This document shows positions 45,244 to 54,117 of a stretch of DNA of 64,000 bases, in pieces. Source of the DNA: Stenotrophomonas sp. BIGb0135. Its GTDB lineage: Bacteria > Pseudomonadota > Gammaproteobacteria > Xanthomonadales > Xanthomonadaceae. The stretch covers positions 124,001 to 188,000 of the forward strand of contig NZ_JANUDX010000001.1 of NCBI RefSeq assembly GCF_024810105.1, written 5' to 3'. Under the pieces are notes generated by a model, which saw nothing but the letters and a program-made list of their open reading frames with translations, was not told the DNA's origin and did no database searches. Each line of letters begins with the position of its first letter. Position 1 is the stretch's first letter. The position numbers and the translations under genes are program-made.

Positions 45244-47527
45244 TCCCTGCTTCGATCTGCGGCACGGCGTCCTGCAGGTAGGCCAGCAGGCGGTCGGCCT
45301 CGGCCCAGCTGGCCGCCGACGCCAGGCCCAGCTCCTGCAGGTCGGCAGCGGTGTCGGCCAGGTCCTCCTGGCCCAGCATGCGCAAGGCGCCGGTCAGGCG
45401 ATGGGCATGGTGGCGGATGAGCCCGGCCTGCCGATGGGCGCATGCCCGCTGCATCGCCGACAACTCGTCGCCGAGCGACTGCAGCAACGGGGGAAACAAC
45501 GGATCGCTGCGGGCCATCGCAGGCGCGGCGATGGCGGCGTCGGGATGGTCCAGCCCCAAGGCGGCGAGCAGCTGCCGCTCATCCAATGGCTTGCACAACA
45601 CCGCGTCCATGCCGCTGGCGTGGCAGCGCTGCACATGGGTAGGGGAGGTGGCCGCCGACAAGGCCACCAGCAGTGCGGGCGGCTGCGATTGTGCGGCTTC
45701 CAGTCGGCGCAGCGCCTGTGCCAGCTCGTAGCCACTCACCTGCGGCAGGCTGCAATCGATCAACACCAGCCGTGCCGGTGCGGCGGCCTGGCGCTGCAGG
45801 GCGCCGGCCGCATCGCGACAGGCGTGCACGGCAGCGCCGAGCGCTTCCAGCCGGCGTGCCACGAAAGCGCGGTTCAGCGCATGGTCTTCCACCAGCAGTA
45901 CCGCGTAGCCCGCCAGCGGGCGGGGCGCCGGCGGGGTGGTCGCAGGCTCGCTCACCACCGGCAGGATGACCTCGAAGCGGCTGCCACGGCCCGGTGCGCT
46001 GCACAGATGGATGCGGCCGTGCAGGGCCTGCACCAGGTCGTGGCAGATCGACAGGCCCAGGCCGGCGCCGCCGAGGACCTGGGACTGGGTGTCGTGGGCC
46101 TGCGCGAACGGCTTGAACACACCGGCCTGGCGCTCGAGGGGAATGCCGATGCCGGTATCGCTGACCGTCAGGCACAGCTGCTCGCCGTGCGCCTGCGGGC
46201 GCAGCGATACGGTCACATCGATGCGCCCGCTGGCGGTGAACTTGAGCGCGTTGCCCAGCAGGTTGTTGAGGATCTGGCGCAGGGCGGCGGCATCGGTACG
46301 CAGCCTGGGCAGCGGCGCGGGTGGCGCGTGCAGGCAGAGCACCAGGCCTTTGGCGTGGGCCGCCGGGTGCAGTGCGGCGATGCACTCCTGCGCCAGGTCC
46401 GCCACGTCGTGCCAGTCCAGGACCGGCTGGAAGTGACCGGCGGCCATGCGCGAGTAATCCAGCGCATGCCCCAGCAGCTGGCGCAGGCCGACGCCGGCGG
46501 CGCGCGCGGCGTCCACCAGTTGGCGCTGGCCCTGGTCCAGGTGCGATTGTCCGAGCAGGTCCACCGAGGCGACCAGCGCCTGGGCGGCGTTGCGCACCTC
46601 GTGGCTCATCACCCCGATGAAGCGCGCCTGGCGCTGTTCGCTGCGTTGGGCTGCCCGGTGGGCGCGCGCCAGCCAGGCGCCAAGCACCAGCAGTGCCGCC
46701 AACGCCGCGCAGGCGGCCGCCAATTCCCAGCGGAAGTGACGCATGAGTGCGGCGGGCGAGGGCGGGTCGAATGGACGATGGGCGGCCACCTCCGTGAGCA
46801 CCTGGGCGTGTTGCCGAGGGGTGATCGCCCGCATCGCCGTGTCGATGTCGTGCAGCAGGGCTTGGTCGGCCGCACGGGCGACCAGGAAGACATCGGCGGG
46901 CAGGTCGGCCGGCGCGCTCTGCAGCTGCAGGCTGTCGGCGAAGTCACGCCGGACCAGCGGTCGAATCAGCACGTCCAGGCCCAGTGCCGCGTCGGCGATG
47001 CCGGCCTCGACCGCGGCCAGCGCGCCCGGCAGGTCGGGGGCGGGCACTACCTGCAGGTGCGGGTAATGCCGGCGCAGCCAGCTGGGATAGCGGCTGCCCC
47101 GGACCACGGCAATCCGGTGCGGGCGCGTGTCGGTGAGCGACAGCCTGGCGCGGTTGGCGTGGCGGCTGGCAAGCAGGGTCTCGCCGCGGTAGTACGCCAC
47201 CGACGATGCCAGTGCGCACGGCGCCTCTTCCAGGGGGCCAAGCATGAGCATGAGGTCGGCGCGCCGGTCGCACACCGCGCGCAGCGCCGCCTGGTGCGAG
47301 GGCACTTCGTGCGCGTCGAAACGCACGCCGCTATGGGTGCCGATCAGGGCGGCATACCCGTGCGCCAGGCTGGCCTGGCGCGACGGCAGCGCGCTGGCGA
47401 CGAGTGCCCGGTGCTGGCCCGGGTCCAGGGCGACGTGCACGGTGCGGGCGGCGGCCACGGCGTCCGCAGGCGTGGCCACGACCGCCGCCAGCGCTGCCGC
47501 CAATGCGCGGCCCCGGGCCCGGCTCAT
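45236..47527 (-). CDS. BvgS/EvgS-like hybrid sensor kinase
   Basis: The 763-residue protein has a signal segment and a periplasmic solute-binding-like (SBP_bac_3) sensor at about residues 30-245. A membrane helix follows near 253-275 (ELAAACAALAALLVLGAWLA). HisKA has GVMSHEVRNAAQALV, and the HATPase has NLLGNALKFTASG and GGAGLGLSICHDL. A receiver has AVLLVEDHALNRAF and Asp in VLIDCSLPQVSG. The C-terminal HPt has HHAHRLTGALRMLG. This phosphorelay layout is that of BvgS/EvgS. Its start overlaps the stop of the LuxR-type regulator gene by ATGA. The signal sensed is unknown. Confidence 0.9.
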   Translation of the reverse strand: MSRARGRALAAALAAVVATPADAVAAARTVHVALDPGQHRALVASALPSRQASLAHGYAALIGTHSGVRFDAHEVPSHQAALRAVCDRRADLMLMLGPLEEAPCALASSVAYYRGETLLASRHANRARLSLTDTRPHRIAVVRGSRYPSWLRRHYPHLQVVPAPDLPGALAAVEAGIADAALGLDVLIRPLVRRDFADSLQLQSAPADLPADVFLVARAADQALLHDIDTAMRAITPRQHAQVLTEVAAHRPFDPPSPAALMRHFRWELAAACAALAALLVLGAWLARAHRAAQRSEQRQARFIGVMSHEVRNAAQALVASVDLLGQSHLDQGQRQLVDAARAAGVGLRQLLGHALDYSRMAAGHFQPVLDWHDVADLAQECIAALHPAAHAKGLVLCLHAPPAPLPRLRTDAAALRQILNNLLGNALKFTASGRIDVTVSLRPQAHGEQLCLTVSDTGIGIPLERQAGVFKPFAQAHDTQSQVLGGAGLGLSICHDLVQALHGRIHLCSAPGRGSRFEVILPVVSEPATTPPAPRPLAGYAVLLVEDHALNRAFVARRLEALGAAVHACRDAAGALQRQAAAPARLVLIDCSLPQVSGYELAQALRRLEAAQSQPPALLVALSAATSPTHVQRCHASGMDAVLCKPLDERQLLAALGLDHPDAAIAAPAMARSDPLFPPLLQSLGDELSAMQRACAHRQAGLIRHHAHRLTGALRMLGQEDLADTAADLQELGLASAASWAEADRLLAYLQDAVPQIEAGTT

Positions 47528-48150
47528 AGCGGCGCCAGTTGGTGGCGCAGCATGTACAGCTCGCCGTCGCTGCGCAGGCCGAGTTTGCGGAAGGCGGTGT
47601 GCTTCTGCGTGCTGACGGTCTTGATGCTGCGGTGCCGGTGGTGGGCGATCTCGGTGACGCTCATTCCGGCCAGGCACAACCGCAGCACTTCGCGCTCGCT
47701 GCGGGACAGCGCCAGGGCATCCATGTCGCTGGCAAAGCCGTCCGGCAGCCGGCACAGTCCGGCCGCGACATGCACGACGGCAACGGCCAGCGCATCCAGG
47801 CGCTCGGTCTTGCTGACCACGCCGCTGGCGCCCGCATCCATCAGGCGCGACAGCAGCACCTGGCTGCAGTGCGCGGTGAACAGCAGCAGGCGGACCCAGG
47901 GAAAGTGCGTGCGCAGCAGCGGCAGCAGCTCCAGGCCGGGCAGGTCGTCGATGGACAGCGCGTAATCGACGACGGCCACATCCACGTGCGTGGATGACAG
48001 TGTGTCGAACAGTTCGCGGCTGTGGGCATGGCTGCCGACCACGTCGAAGCGCGGATCGCAGGACAGGTGGACGAAGCTGCCGTGCCGGACAACATCGTGG
48101 TCGTCGAGCAGCGCGATCTTCAGGGTGCAGGGGGTGGCCTGTCCGCTCAT
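47524..48150 (-). CDS. LuxR/NarL-family response regulator (BvgA/EvgA-like)
   Basis: The 208-residue regulator has a receiver (residues about 10-125; KIALLDDHDVVRHGSFVHLS, Asp in VDVAVVDYALSI). The C-terminal LuxR-type HTH (about 145-205) contains LSRSEREVLRLCLAGMSVTE and IKTVSTQKHTAFRKLGL. It is the first gene of a two-gene operon with the hybrid kinase, overlapping it by four bases, so it is almost certainly the cognate output of the relay. Confidence 0.92.
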   Translation of the reverse strand: MSGQATPCTLKIALLDDHDVVRHGSFVHLSCDPRFDVVGSHAHSRELFDTLSSTHVDVAVVDYALSIDDLPGLELLPLLRTHFPWVRLLLFTAHCSQVLLSRLMDAGASGVVSKTERLDALAVAVVHVAAGLCRLPDGFASDMDALALSRSEREVLRLCLAGMSVTEIAHHRHRSIKTVSTQKHTAFRKLGLRSDGELYMLRHQLAPL

Positions 48151-48310
48151 GGGATCTGTTTGCTGTTGGACAAAGGGGGCTACGCGATAGGAAGTGTTGG
48201 GAGATTCTCCCCGGTTGGATGTGCAGCAATGTCGCTTACACCCGAATTTACGACGATTCCTAGCAGTGGTACGCGAGCCTCGTCACTATCCGGGCCGTTG
48301 GCACGCGGCG

Positions 48311-49213
48311 TCAGCGGTGCTCGCGATCGAGCAGTCGGGCGAAACGGCCGGCCAGCTCGCGCACCAGGGGGTCGGCACCGGGGCGATGCAGCAGGGCGAT
48401 CTCCATGCCGTCCATCGGCGGCAGGCCGTGCCGGCGATTCAGTGCGCGATGCTCGCGTGTCATGGCGCGGGCCGGCAGCAGGCTGATGCCCATGCCGTCG
48501 GCGACCGCGCCCTGGATGCCGCTCAGGCTGGAGCTGGTGAAGCTGATCCGCCAGCGCCGGCCCATGGCTTCGACCGCGGCGATCAGGTCGTCCCGATACA
48601 AGCCGCGCAGCGGGAAGGTCACCAGCGGGATCGGGTCCAGTGCGATGCACGGGGTGCGGGCGCTGTCCACCCAGCGCATCGGCTCGGGCCAGCAGGCGGT
48701 GGCTTCGCGGCTGTTGCGGCGTTGCTTGATCAGGACCAGGTCCAGTTCGCCGTGGTCGTAGCCGTTGGCCAGGTCGCGGCTCAGCCCGCTGGTGACCTCC
48801 AGCTTCACCTGCGGGTGGCGGCGGTTGAAGCGGCCCAGCAACTGGGTGGTGCGCGCGTTGACGAAATCCTCCGGCACGCCCAGCCGCACCGTCACCGCCA
48901 CCGTGGCACCGGCCAGTGCCTGCAGCATCTGTTCGTTCAACGCCAGCATCTGCCGGGCGTGGCCGAGCAGGGTCTGCCCGGCGTCGGTGGGGTGCACATC
49001 GCGATTGCCGCGCACCAGCAGCGGGTGCCCGGCCATGTCTTCCAGGCGACGGATCTTCTGGCTGATCGTGGACTGGGTGGAATGCAGGCGCGCGGCGGCC
49101 GTGGTGAAGCTGCCACAGTCGGCGACCGTCACGATCGCGCGCAGCAGGTCGAGGTCGAACAGGCTGCGATTGGGTTTTTCACTGGCGGCCACGCTGCCAT
49201 CCACGTTCGGCAT
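48311..49213 (-). CDS. LysR-family transcriptional regulator
   Basis: The 300-residue regulator has the LysR winged helix-turn-helix at residues about 18-80 (FDLDLLRAIVTVADCGSFTT, then RLHSTQSTISQKIRRLE) and a periplasmic-binding-like effector domain. The start is uncertain: ATG 49213 (MPNVDGSVAAS) is used, but GTG 49231 in frame is possible and neither has a good ribosome site. No target is divergently adjacent, so the regulon cannot be guessed. Confidence 0.88.
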   Translation of the reverse strand: MPNVDGSVAASEKPNRSLFDLDLLRAIVTVADCGSFTTAAARLHSTQSTISQKIRRLEDMAGHPLLVRGNRDVHPTDAGQTLLGHARQMLALNEQMLQALAGATVAVTVRLGVPEDFVNARTTQLLGRFNRRHPQVKLEVTSGLSRDLANGYDHGELDLVLIKQRRNSREATACWPEPMRWVDSARTPCIALDPIPLVTFPLRGLYRDDLIAAVEAMGRRWRISFTSSSLSGIQGAVADGMGISLLPARAMTREHRALNRRHGLPPMDGMEIALLHRPGADPLVRELAGRFARLLDREHR

Positions 49214-49264
49214 GGGGATGAAGTCTTGCACGCGGCCCCGGGCCCGGCAAACCGCCGCGCCCGG

Positions 49265-50251
49265 TCACGTGCCGGGTGCAGGCGCGGGTGTGGCGCGGGC
49301 CAGCCCACGTGCAACCCGCTCGCCGGCGTCACGCAGCTTCTGCTGCAGGGCGGGCGGGCCGAGGACCTCGAATTCCAGCTCCATCGCCATCAGCCAGTAC
49401 ACGAGTGAGCCGAGCGCGCCGGCGCCGCAGACCAGCAGGCAGCGTTCCGCGTCCACCGCCTCCAGTGCCCCGGCCGAGGCCGGGATCTGGCGCTGCATGC
49501 TGGCCAACGGTGCATGCAGGATCACCCGGGCCTGTTCGCTGTACTGGCCGAGCGCCAGCGAGCGCGCGACCCACTCGCGCAGGTCGCCGTTGCCCGGCGG
49601 CGGGCGCGGGCTGAAGTGGGCGCCGACCACCGGCGCGGCCACGATGCGGTCGATGCGGAAGGTGCGCCAATCGCTGCGCGCGGTGCACCAGGCGACCAGG
49701 TACCAGCGCCGGTCGGCATGCACCACGCCCTGTGGCTCGAGCCGGCGATGGCTGGGTTGGTTGTGTCGGTCGGCATAGTGGACGTCCAGCTGCAACTGGT
49801 CGCGGCATGCGCCGGCCAGGGTGGCCAGCAGGCCGGCGTCGACTACCGGCCCCGACTGGTCCAGCGGCAGGATGGTCGAGCGCAGTGCGTCCAGGCGCTT
49901 GCGCAGGCGCGGCGGCATCACCTGTTCCAGCTTGACCAGTGCGGTGATCGCGGTCTGCTCGATGCCGCTGACGGTGCCGGTCACGGCGGTGCGCAAGGCG
50001 ATGGCCGCCGCCAGGGCTTCCTCGTCATCGAGCAGCAACGGCGGCAGTGCACGTCCGGCGCGGAACGCATAGCCGCCGGCGACGCCGCTGCTGGCCTGGA
50101 TCGGGTAGCCCAGCTGGCGCAGGCGATCGATGTCGCGGCGCAGGGTGCGCGGGTGCACCTGCAGTCGCTCGGCCAGGTCATTGCCACCCCAGTGCGGCCG
50201 CGATTGCAGCAGGGATAGCAGGCCGAGCAGGCGGGTGGAGGCGGTCAGCAT
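49265..50251 (-). CDS. WYL-domain transcriptional regulator (YafY/DeoR-like)
   Basis: The 328-residue regulator has an N-terminal HTH_11 (residues 1-60; MLTASTRLLGLLSLLQSRPH, then VHPRTLRRDIDRLRQLGYPI). The WYL domain is at about 140-220, with RRWYLVAWCTARSDWRTFRI. The C-terminal WCX-like extension follows. It is divergent from the glutathione transferase gene with 121 bp between the starts, which suggests that gene as a target. Confidence 0.9.
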   Translation of the reverse strand: MLTASTRLLGLLSLLQSRPHWGGNDLAERLQVHPRTLRRDIDRLRQLGYPIQASSGVAGGYAFRAGRALPPLLLDDEEALAAAIALRTAVTGTVSGIEQTAITALVKLEQVMPPRLRKRLDALRSTILPLDQSGPVVDAGLLATLAGACRDQLQLDVHYADRHNQPSHRRLEPQGVVHADRRWYLVAWCTARSDWRTFRIDRIVAAPVVGAHFSPRPPPGNGDLREWVARSLALGQYSEQARVILHAPLASMQRQIPASAGALEAVDAERCLLVCGAGALGSLVYWLMAMELEFEVLGPPALQQKLRDAGERVARGLARATPAPAPGT

Positions 50252-50372
50252 GGGCCCAGTGTGGCGGTTGATCGAGGACGGAACCTGTCCGCAATGGTGG
50301 CTAGCCTGAATCCAGGGTGCAAGCCTGGCAGGCCGGCACCGTTCCCGCACCATCATCCTCAAGGAGTTCCCG

Positions 50373-50978
50373 ATGTCCCTCGTCTTCTATTGGCACCCGA
50401 TGTCCAGTGCCACCCCGGTCGCCTGCGCGCTGGCCGAACTGTCCGTGCCGCATGAGCGGGTGCGGATCGATATCCGCACAGGCGAGCAGCGTACGCCGGC
50501 ATACCTGGCGATCAATCCGAACGGCAAGGTGCCGTGTCTGGTGGTGGACGGCACGCCGTTGTTCGAGGGTGTGGCGATCCTGCAGTGGCTGGGCGGGCGC
50601 TACGGCGTGGCGCAGGGGCTGTGGCCGGCCGATGACAGCCCGGCGCGGCTGCAGGCGCTGGCCTGGACCAGTTGGGCCTATGTCACCTATGCGGCGCTGC
50701 TGAGCCGGCTGTCGCTGGCCACCGCCGATGAGGCGCTGCGCAACCACGCGCATGCGGCGGCTGCACTGGCCGGGGTGGATGGCTTGCTGGATCTGCTGGA
50801 CGCACACCTGGCCGAGCGACGCTGGATGCTGGGGGAGGCTTACTCGCTGGTCGACCTGGTGGTGGGCTCCGTCGTCGGCTATGGCGTGTACGTGGGTGCG
50901 GACGTGGATGCCCATCCGGCGGTGAAGGACTGGCTGGGCAGGCTGCAGGCGCGCCCGGCCATGCAGGGCGAGGTCTAG
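50373..50978 (+). CDS. Glutathione S-transferase family protein
   Basis: The 201-residue protein has a thioredoxin-like N-domain (MSLVFYWHPMSSATPVACAL; cis-Pro and Ser in NGKVPCLVVDGTPLFEGVAI) and a helical C-domain (from about residue 85; LVDLVVGSVVGYGVYVG). Substrates are unknown. An AAGGAG site lies 7 bases before the ATG. The divergent WYL regulator is the likely controller. Confidence 0.9.
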   Translation: MSLVFYWHPMSSATPVACALAELSVPHERVRIDIRTGEQRTPAYLAINPNGKVPCLVVDGTPLFEGVAILQWLGGRYGVAQGLWPADDSPARLQALAWTSWAYVTYAALLSRLSLATADEALRNHAHAAAALAGVDGLLDLLDAHLAERRWMLGEAYSLVDLVVGSVVGYGVYVGADVDAHPAVKDWLGRLQARPAMQGEV

Positions 50979-51124
50979 TCGCCGGCGACGCGACGTGCCC
51001 TGTCGACGCCGGACGGCGCGGCAGGGCATTTGCCTTGTGCATGCGGCGCATGCCGAAATTTAACTGGTGCATGCAGGCGGCACGGTCTTAAGGTGGCCCG
51101 TCTTCCTTCCCTCCCTGCCGCCCC

Positions 51125-52570
51125 ATGAAAACCACGCTGTGTGCCTTGGTTCCCGCGCTGTTGCTGCTGGCCGCGCCCGCATTCTCCGCCGAACAGGCGG
51201 ACCTGATCATCCGCCACGCCACCGTGGTCGACGTGGAGCACGCCCGTACGCTGGCCGACCAGAGCGTCGTGGTGCGCGGCGCCGACATCGTGGCAGTGGG
51301 GGATGACACCGTCATTGCGCGGCAGTGGTCAGCCACGACCAAGGTCGAGGCCAAGGGCCGCTACCTGATCCCCGGGCTGTGGGACATGCACGTGCACTTC
51401 GGCGGCGGTCCTGCGCTGATCGAGGAGAACAAGGCGCTGCTGCCGCTCTACATCGCCCACGGCATCACCACGATCCGCGATGCCTCCGGCGATCTGCCGG
51501 CGCAGGTGCTGGCCTGGCGCGGCGATATCCGTGACGGCCGCCTGGCAGGGCCGCAGTTGTTCACCTCCGGCGCCAAGATCGAGGGCATCAAGCCGGTCTG
51601 GAAGGGCACCCTTGAAGTGGGCAGCCAGGCCGACCTCGATGCGGCCTTGCTGCGGCTGAAGCAGGACCGGGTGGATTTCGTCAAGATCACCGACAGCACG
51701 CTGACCCCCGAGCTGTTCCTGGCCGCAGTGCGTGGCGCGCGCGCCAACGGCCTGCGCGCCTCCGGCCACATCCCGATGGCACTGACCGTACAGCAGGCAG
51801 TGGACGCGGGGATCAGCTCCATCGAACACCTGGACTACGCCTACAAGGCCGGGGTCAAGGACGAGGCGGCGATCGCCGCGGATTTCGCGGCCGGGCGCAT
51901 CGATCGCGCCGAGGCCAATCGGCGCCTGGATGCCGGCTTCGATCGTGACACGGCGATGGCTGCCTACCGCGGCTTTGCCGCCAAGGGCGTGTTCGTGACC
52001 CCGACGCTCAACGGCGGCCGCATCCTGGATTTCCTCGACCAGGACGACCACGCCAACGATCCGTACCTGGCCTATATCGGCCCGAAGCTGCAGGCCACCT
52101 ACGCCTGGCGCGTTGAACGTGCGGCGAAGGCGACGCCGGCACAGGTCAAGGCGCGCCACCAGGAATACCACCAGGTCGCCGCGGTGCTGCCGATGCTGCA
52201 ACAGGCCGGCGTAACGATCATGGCCGGTACCGATGCCGGTTTCCTCAACTCGTTCAACTACCCCGGCATCGGCCTGCACGACGAGTTGTCGCTGTTCGTC
52301 GAGGAGGGGCTGACCCCGGCGCAGGCATTGTCCGCGGCCACGCGCGCGGGCCCGGCGTGGTTCGGCACGCTGGACCGCTACGGTGGCATCGCCAGCGGCA
52401 AGGCCGCCGACCTGGTGCTGCTGGACAACAACCCGCTGCAGGACATCAACGCGACGCGAGCGATCGACACGGTGGTACTGCGTGGGCAGGTGTACGACCG
52501 CAAGGCGCTGGACGCATTGCTCGAACAGACGCGGGCCAAGGTGGCGGCGTGGCGCACCGCGGAAGGGTGA
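51125..52570 (+). CDS. Exported imidazolonepropionase-like amidohydrolase
   Basis: The 481-residue metal-dependent hydrolase has a signal peptide (CALVPALLLLAAPAFSAEQA). The binuclear amidohydrolase ligands are visible: HxH in LWDMHVHFGGG, the probable carboxylated Lys in RVDFVKITDS, His in ASGHIPM, His in SSIEHLDYA and Asp in IMAGTDAGFLN. The C-terminal strand block includes SGKAADLVLLDNNPLQDINA. It resembles secreted Xaa-Pro or carboxypeptidase-type members of the superfamily; the substrate is unknown. It appears to be a single-gene unit. Confidence 0.88.
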   Translation: MKTTLCALVPALLLLAAPAFSAEQADLIIRHATVVDVEHARTLADQSVVVRGADIVAVGDDTVIARQWSATTKVEAKGRYLIPGLWDMHVHFGGGPALIEENKALLPLYIAHGITTIRDASGDLPAQVLAWRGDIRDGRLAGPQLFTSGAKIEGIKPVWKGTLEVGSQADLDAALLRLKQDRVDFVKITDSTLTPELFLAAVRGARANGLRASGHIPMALTVQQAVDAGISSIEHLDYAYKAGVKDEAAIAADFAAGRIDRAEANRRLDAGFDRDTAMAAYRGFAAKGVFVTPTLNGGRILDFLDQDDHANDPYLAYIGPKLQATYAWRVERAAKATPAQVKARHQEYHQVAAVLPMLQQAGVTIMAGTDAGFLNSFNYPGIGLHDELSLFVEEGLTPAQALSAATRAGPAWFGTLDRYGGIASGKAADLVLLDNNPLQDINATRAIDTVVLRGQVYDRKALDALLEQTRAKVAAWRTAEG

Positions 52571-52701
52571 GCGTGTCAATACCGGAAGTGCCAATCAAAA
52601 ACGGCTGAACAACTGCTATCCTGCGCGCCGCCCTGCTACGTGGGCCGCAGTCGCGGCCATGGAGAGGCAGGTCTTTACACTTTCAGGATGAAGTGAATCC
52701 C

Positions 52702-53073
52702 ATGAATTCGATGTTGATCCCGCTTACCCGTTACGCCCAGTTCGACGGCCGTGCCAGCCGCAAGGAATTCTGGATGTTCTACCTGTTCGTCATGCTGGTC
52801 ACCGTGGTCGGCTACATCGGCATGGGGATTGGTGCGGCCATGGGGAGCGACGTGCTGACGATGCTGTTCGGCGCGATCGTCATCCTCTTCATCCTGGCCA
52901 CGCTGGTACCGTTTATCGCGGTGTCCGTGCGCCGCCTGCACGACACCGACAAGTCCGGCTGGTTCATGCTGCTGGGGATGATCCCGTTCGCGGGCATCGT
53001 GTTGCTGGTGTTCTACGTGCTGCCGGGCACCCCGGGCGACAACCGCTTCGGCCCCGCCGCACCGGCGGTCTGA
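52702..53073 (+). CDS. DUF805 inner-membrane protein
   Basis: The 123-residue protein has the DUF805 pattern: YAQFDGRASRKEFWMFYLF at the N-terminus, three hydrophobic helices, and the SVRRLHDTDKSGWFMLLGMI and PGDNRFGP motifs. Function is unknown. ATG 52702 is used, but GTG 52693 with AGGA just upstream is a credible alternative. A strong terminator follows. Confidence 0.9.
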   Translation: MNSMLIPLTRYAQFDGRASRKEFWMFYLFVMLVTVVGYIGMGIGAAMGSDVLTMLFGAIVILFILATLVPFIAVSVRRLHDTDKSGWFMLLGMIPFAGIVLLVFYVLPGTPGDNRFGPAAPAV

Positions 53074-53098
53074 CCGATTGCACCACGCTGGACCAAAG

Positions 53099-53127
53099 CG
53101 CCCCGCATCGCGGGGCGTTTTTTTTGG
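53099..53127 (+). terminator. Rho-independent terminator after the DUF805 gene
   Basis: CGCCCCGC-AT-CGCGGGGCG forms a strong stem followed by TTTTTTTT, starting 26 bp after the stop codon. Confidence 0.92.
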
Positions 53128-53173
53128 TACGTCTCCCACCCAGCGCCTGGAAGAGTGCTCGGCTCTCAGCCTC

Positions 53174-53302
53174 TACCGCAAGCGAGTGCCATAGCAGCAG
53201 CCGGCAGGACTCTGGGCAGAATAAAGCAGGAGGCCGGCTGCGGCCGGGGAACATGTGCGCCGAGGGCCTGCCGGCTGCTACGAAGCCCAAGCGCTCGCGG
53301 TA
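53174..53302. repeat. Long imperfect inverted repeat
   Basis: The left arm (53174-53210) and right arm (53266-53302) are imperfect reverse complements. They share TACCGC at the outer end and the perfect AGCAGCCGGCAG block at the inner end, around a 55-bp loop that contains a smaller CCGGCTGCGGCCGG hairpin. The gap (53074-53405) shows no gene. It could be a degenerate mobile repeat or a structured RNA. Confidence 0.5.
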
Positions 53303-53405
53303 ACCCCGAACGCAGACACCCGCCGCCTCCACGCGCCGGCGGTACTTGCCGTCAACATGGGTAGCTCGCGCTCACTCCGCAACGACCTTTGCAACCAGGC
53401 GCTCC

Positions 53406-54035
53406 TCAGATGGGAGCGGCACCTTCCTGGGGCAAGCAGGAACGCGCGTCCTGCCCGATCGACCGACCCAGTGCGTAGCCGGCCTGCAGATGCGGCGTCG
53501 CGTCGCCTGCGTCCACCGCCAGCAGCACGGTCGCGCTGACCACCGGGGCGCCGCAGTAGTCGAAGATGCCGGTCTCGATCTGGGTCTTCATCGCCACATC
53601 GTAGCCACGCTTGCTCCAGGTACGTTCATCGGCGCCGCCCAGGCCGAGCAGGTGCACCCTGAGTCGCCCCAGCTTCTTGCGGACAGCGCCGTCGCCGGCA
53701 TCGTCATACGCCCATCCATTGGAGAACACCCGGTCGATCCAGCCCTTGAGCTGCGCCGGCATCGCCCACCAATACACCGGAAAGACCAGCACCACCGCGT
53801 CGGCGCGATCCAGGCGCGCCTGCTCGGCGAGGACATCGGTGGGGAAGGGCTGCCGGCGGTGGTGGCCGTCCAGGTCGGCGCGGGTGAACCGCGGGTCGAA
53901 GCCTTCCGCGCTGAGGTCGGCCAGTTCCACGCTGGCGGCCGGGTCGGCGGCGGCGATGCCGCGGCTGACTTCCGCGGCGACGGCATGGGTGAGGGAGGTC
54001 GGGTCGGGGTGGGCAATGACGATCAGGGTATGCAT
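53406..54035 (-). CDS. Flavodoxin-fold NAD(P)H dehydrogenase (quinone)
   Basis: The 209-residue protein belongs to the flavodoxin-like NQO1/MdaB family, which makes two-electron reductions of quinones with bound flavin. It starts MHTLIVIAHPDPTSLTHAVA and has the family core LVFPVYWWAMPAQLKGWIDR, then VFSNGWAYDD and GLGGADERTWSKRGY. It is divergent from a TetR-family gene with 82 bp between the starts, a typical repressor/target layout. Confidence 0.9.
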   Translation of the reverse strand: MHTLIVIAHPDPTSLTHAVAAEVSRGIAAADPAASVELADLSAEGFDPRFTRADLDGHHRRQPFPTDVLAEQARLDRADAVVLVFPVYWWAMPAQLKGWIDRVFSNGWAYDDAGDGAVRKKLGRLRVHLLGLGGADERTWSKRGYDVAMKTQIETGIFDYCGAPVVSATVLLAVDAGDATPHLQAGYALGRSIGQDARSCLPQEGAAPI

Positions 54036-54080
54036 GGGCTGTCCGATGACGTTGGGGGGCGGGTGGCGGTATACTTTTGG

Positions 54081-54104
54081 TAAGTTACGACCCTTAAGTT
54101 ACGA
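54081..54104. promoter_or_regulatory. Direct-repeat operator candidate between the quinone reductase and TetR genes
   Basis: TAAGTTACGA occurs twice, at 54081-54090 and 54095-54104, with a 14-bp period, in the 82-bp gap between divergent starts. The second copy lies 14-23 bp before the TetR ATG, so a repressor bound here could cover both promoters. Direct repeats are less usual than palindromes for TetR proteins. Confidence 0.6.
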
Positions 54105-54117
54105 TTGGTATATAGCC

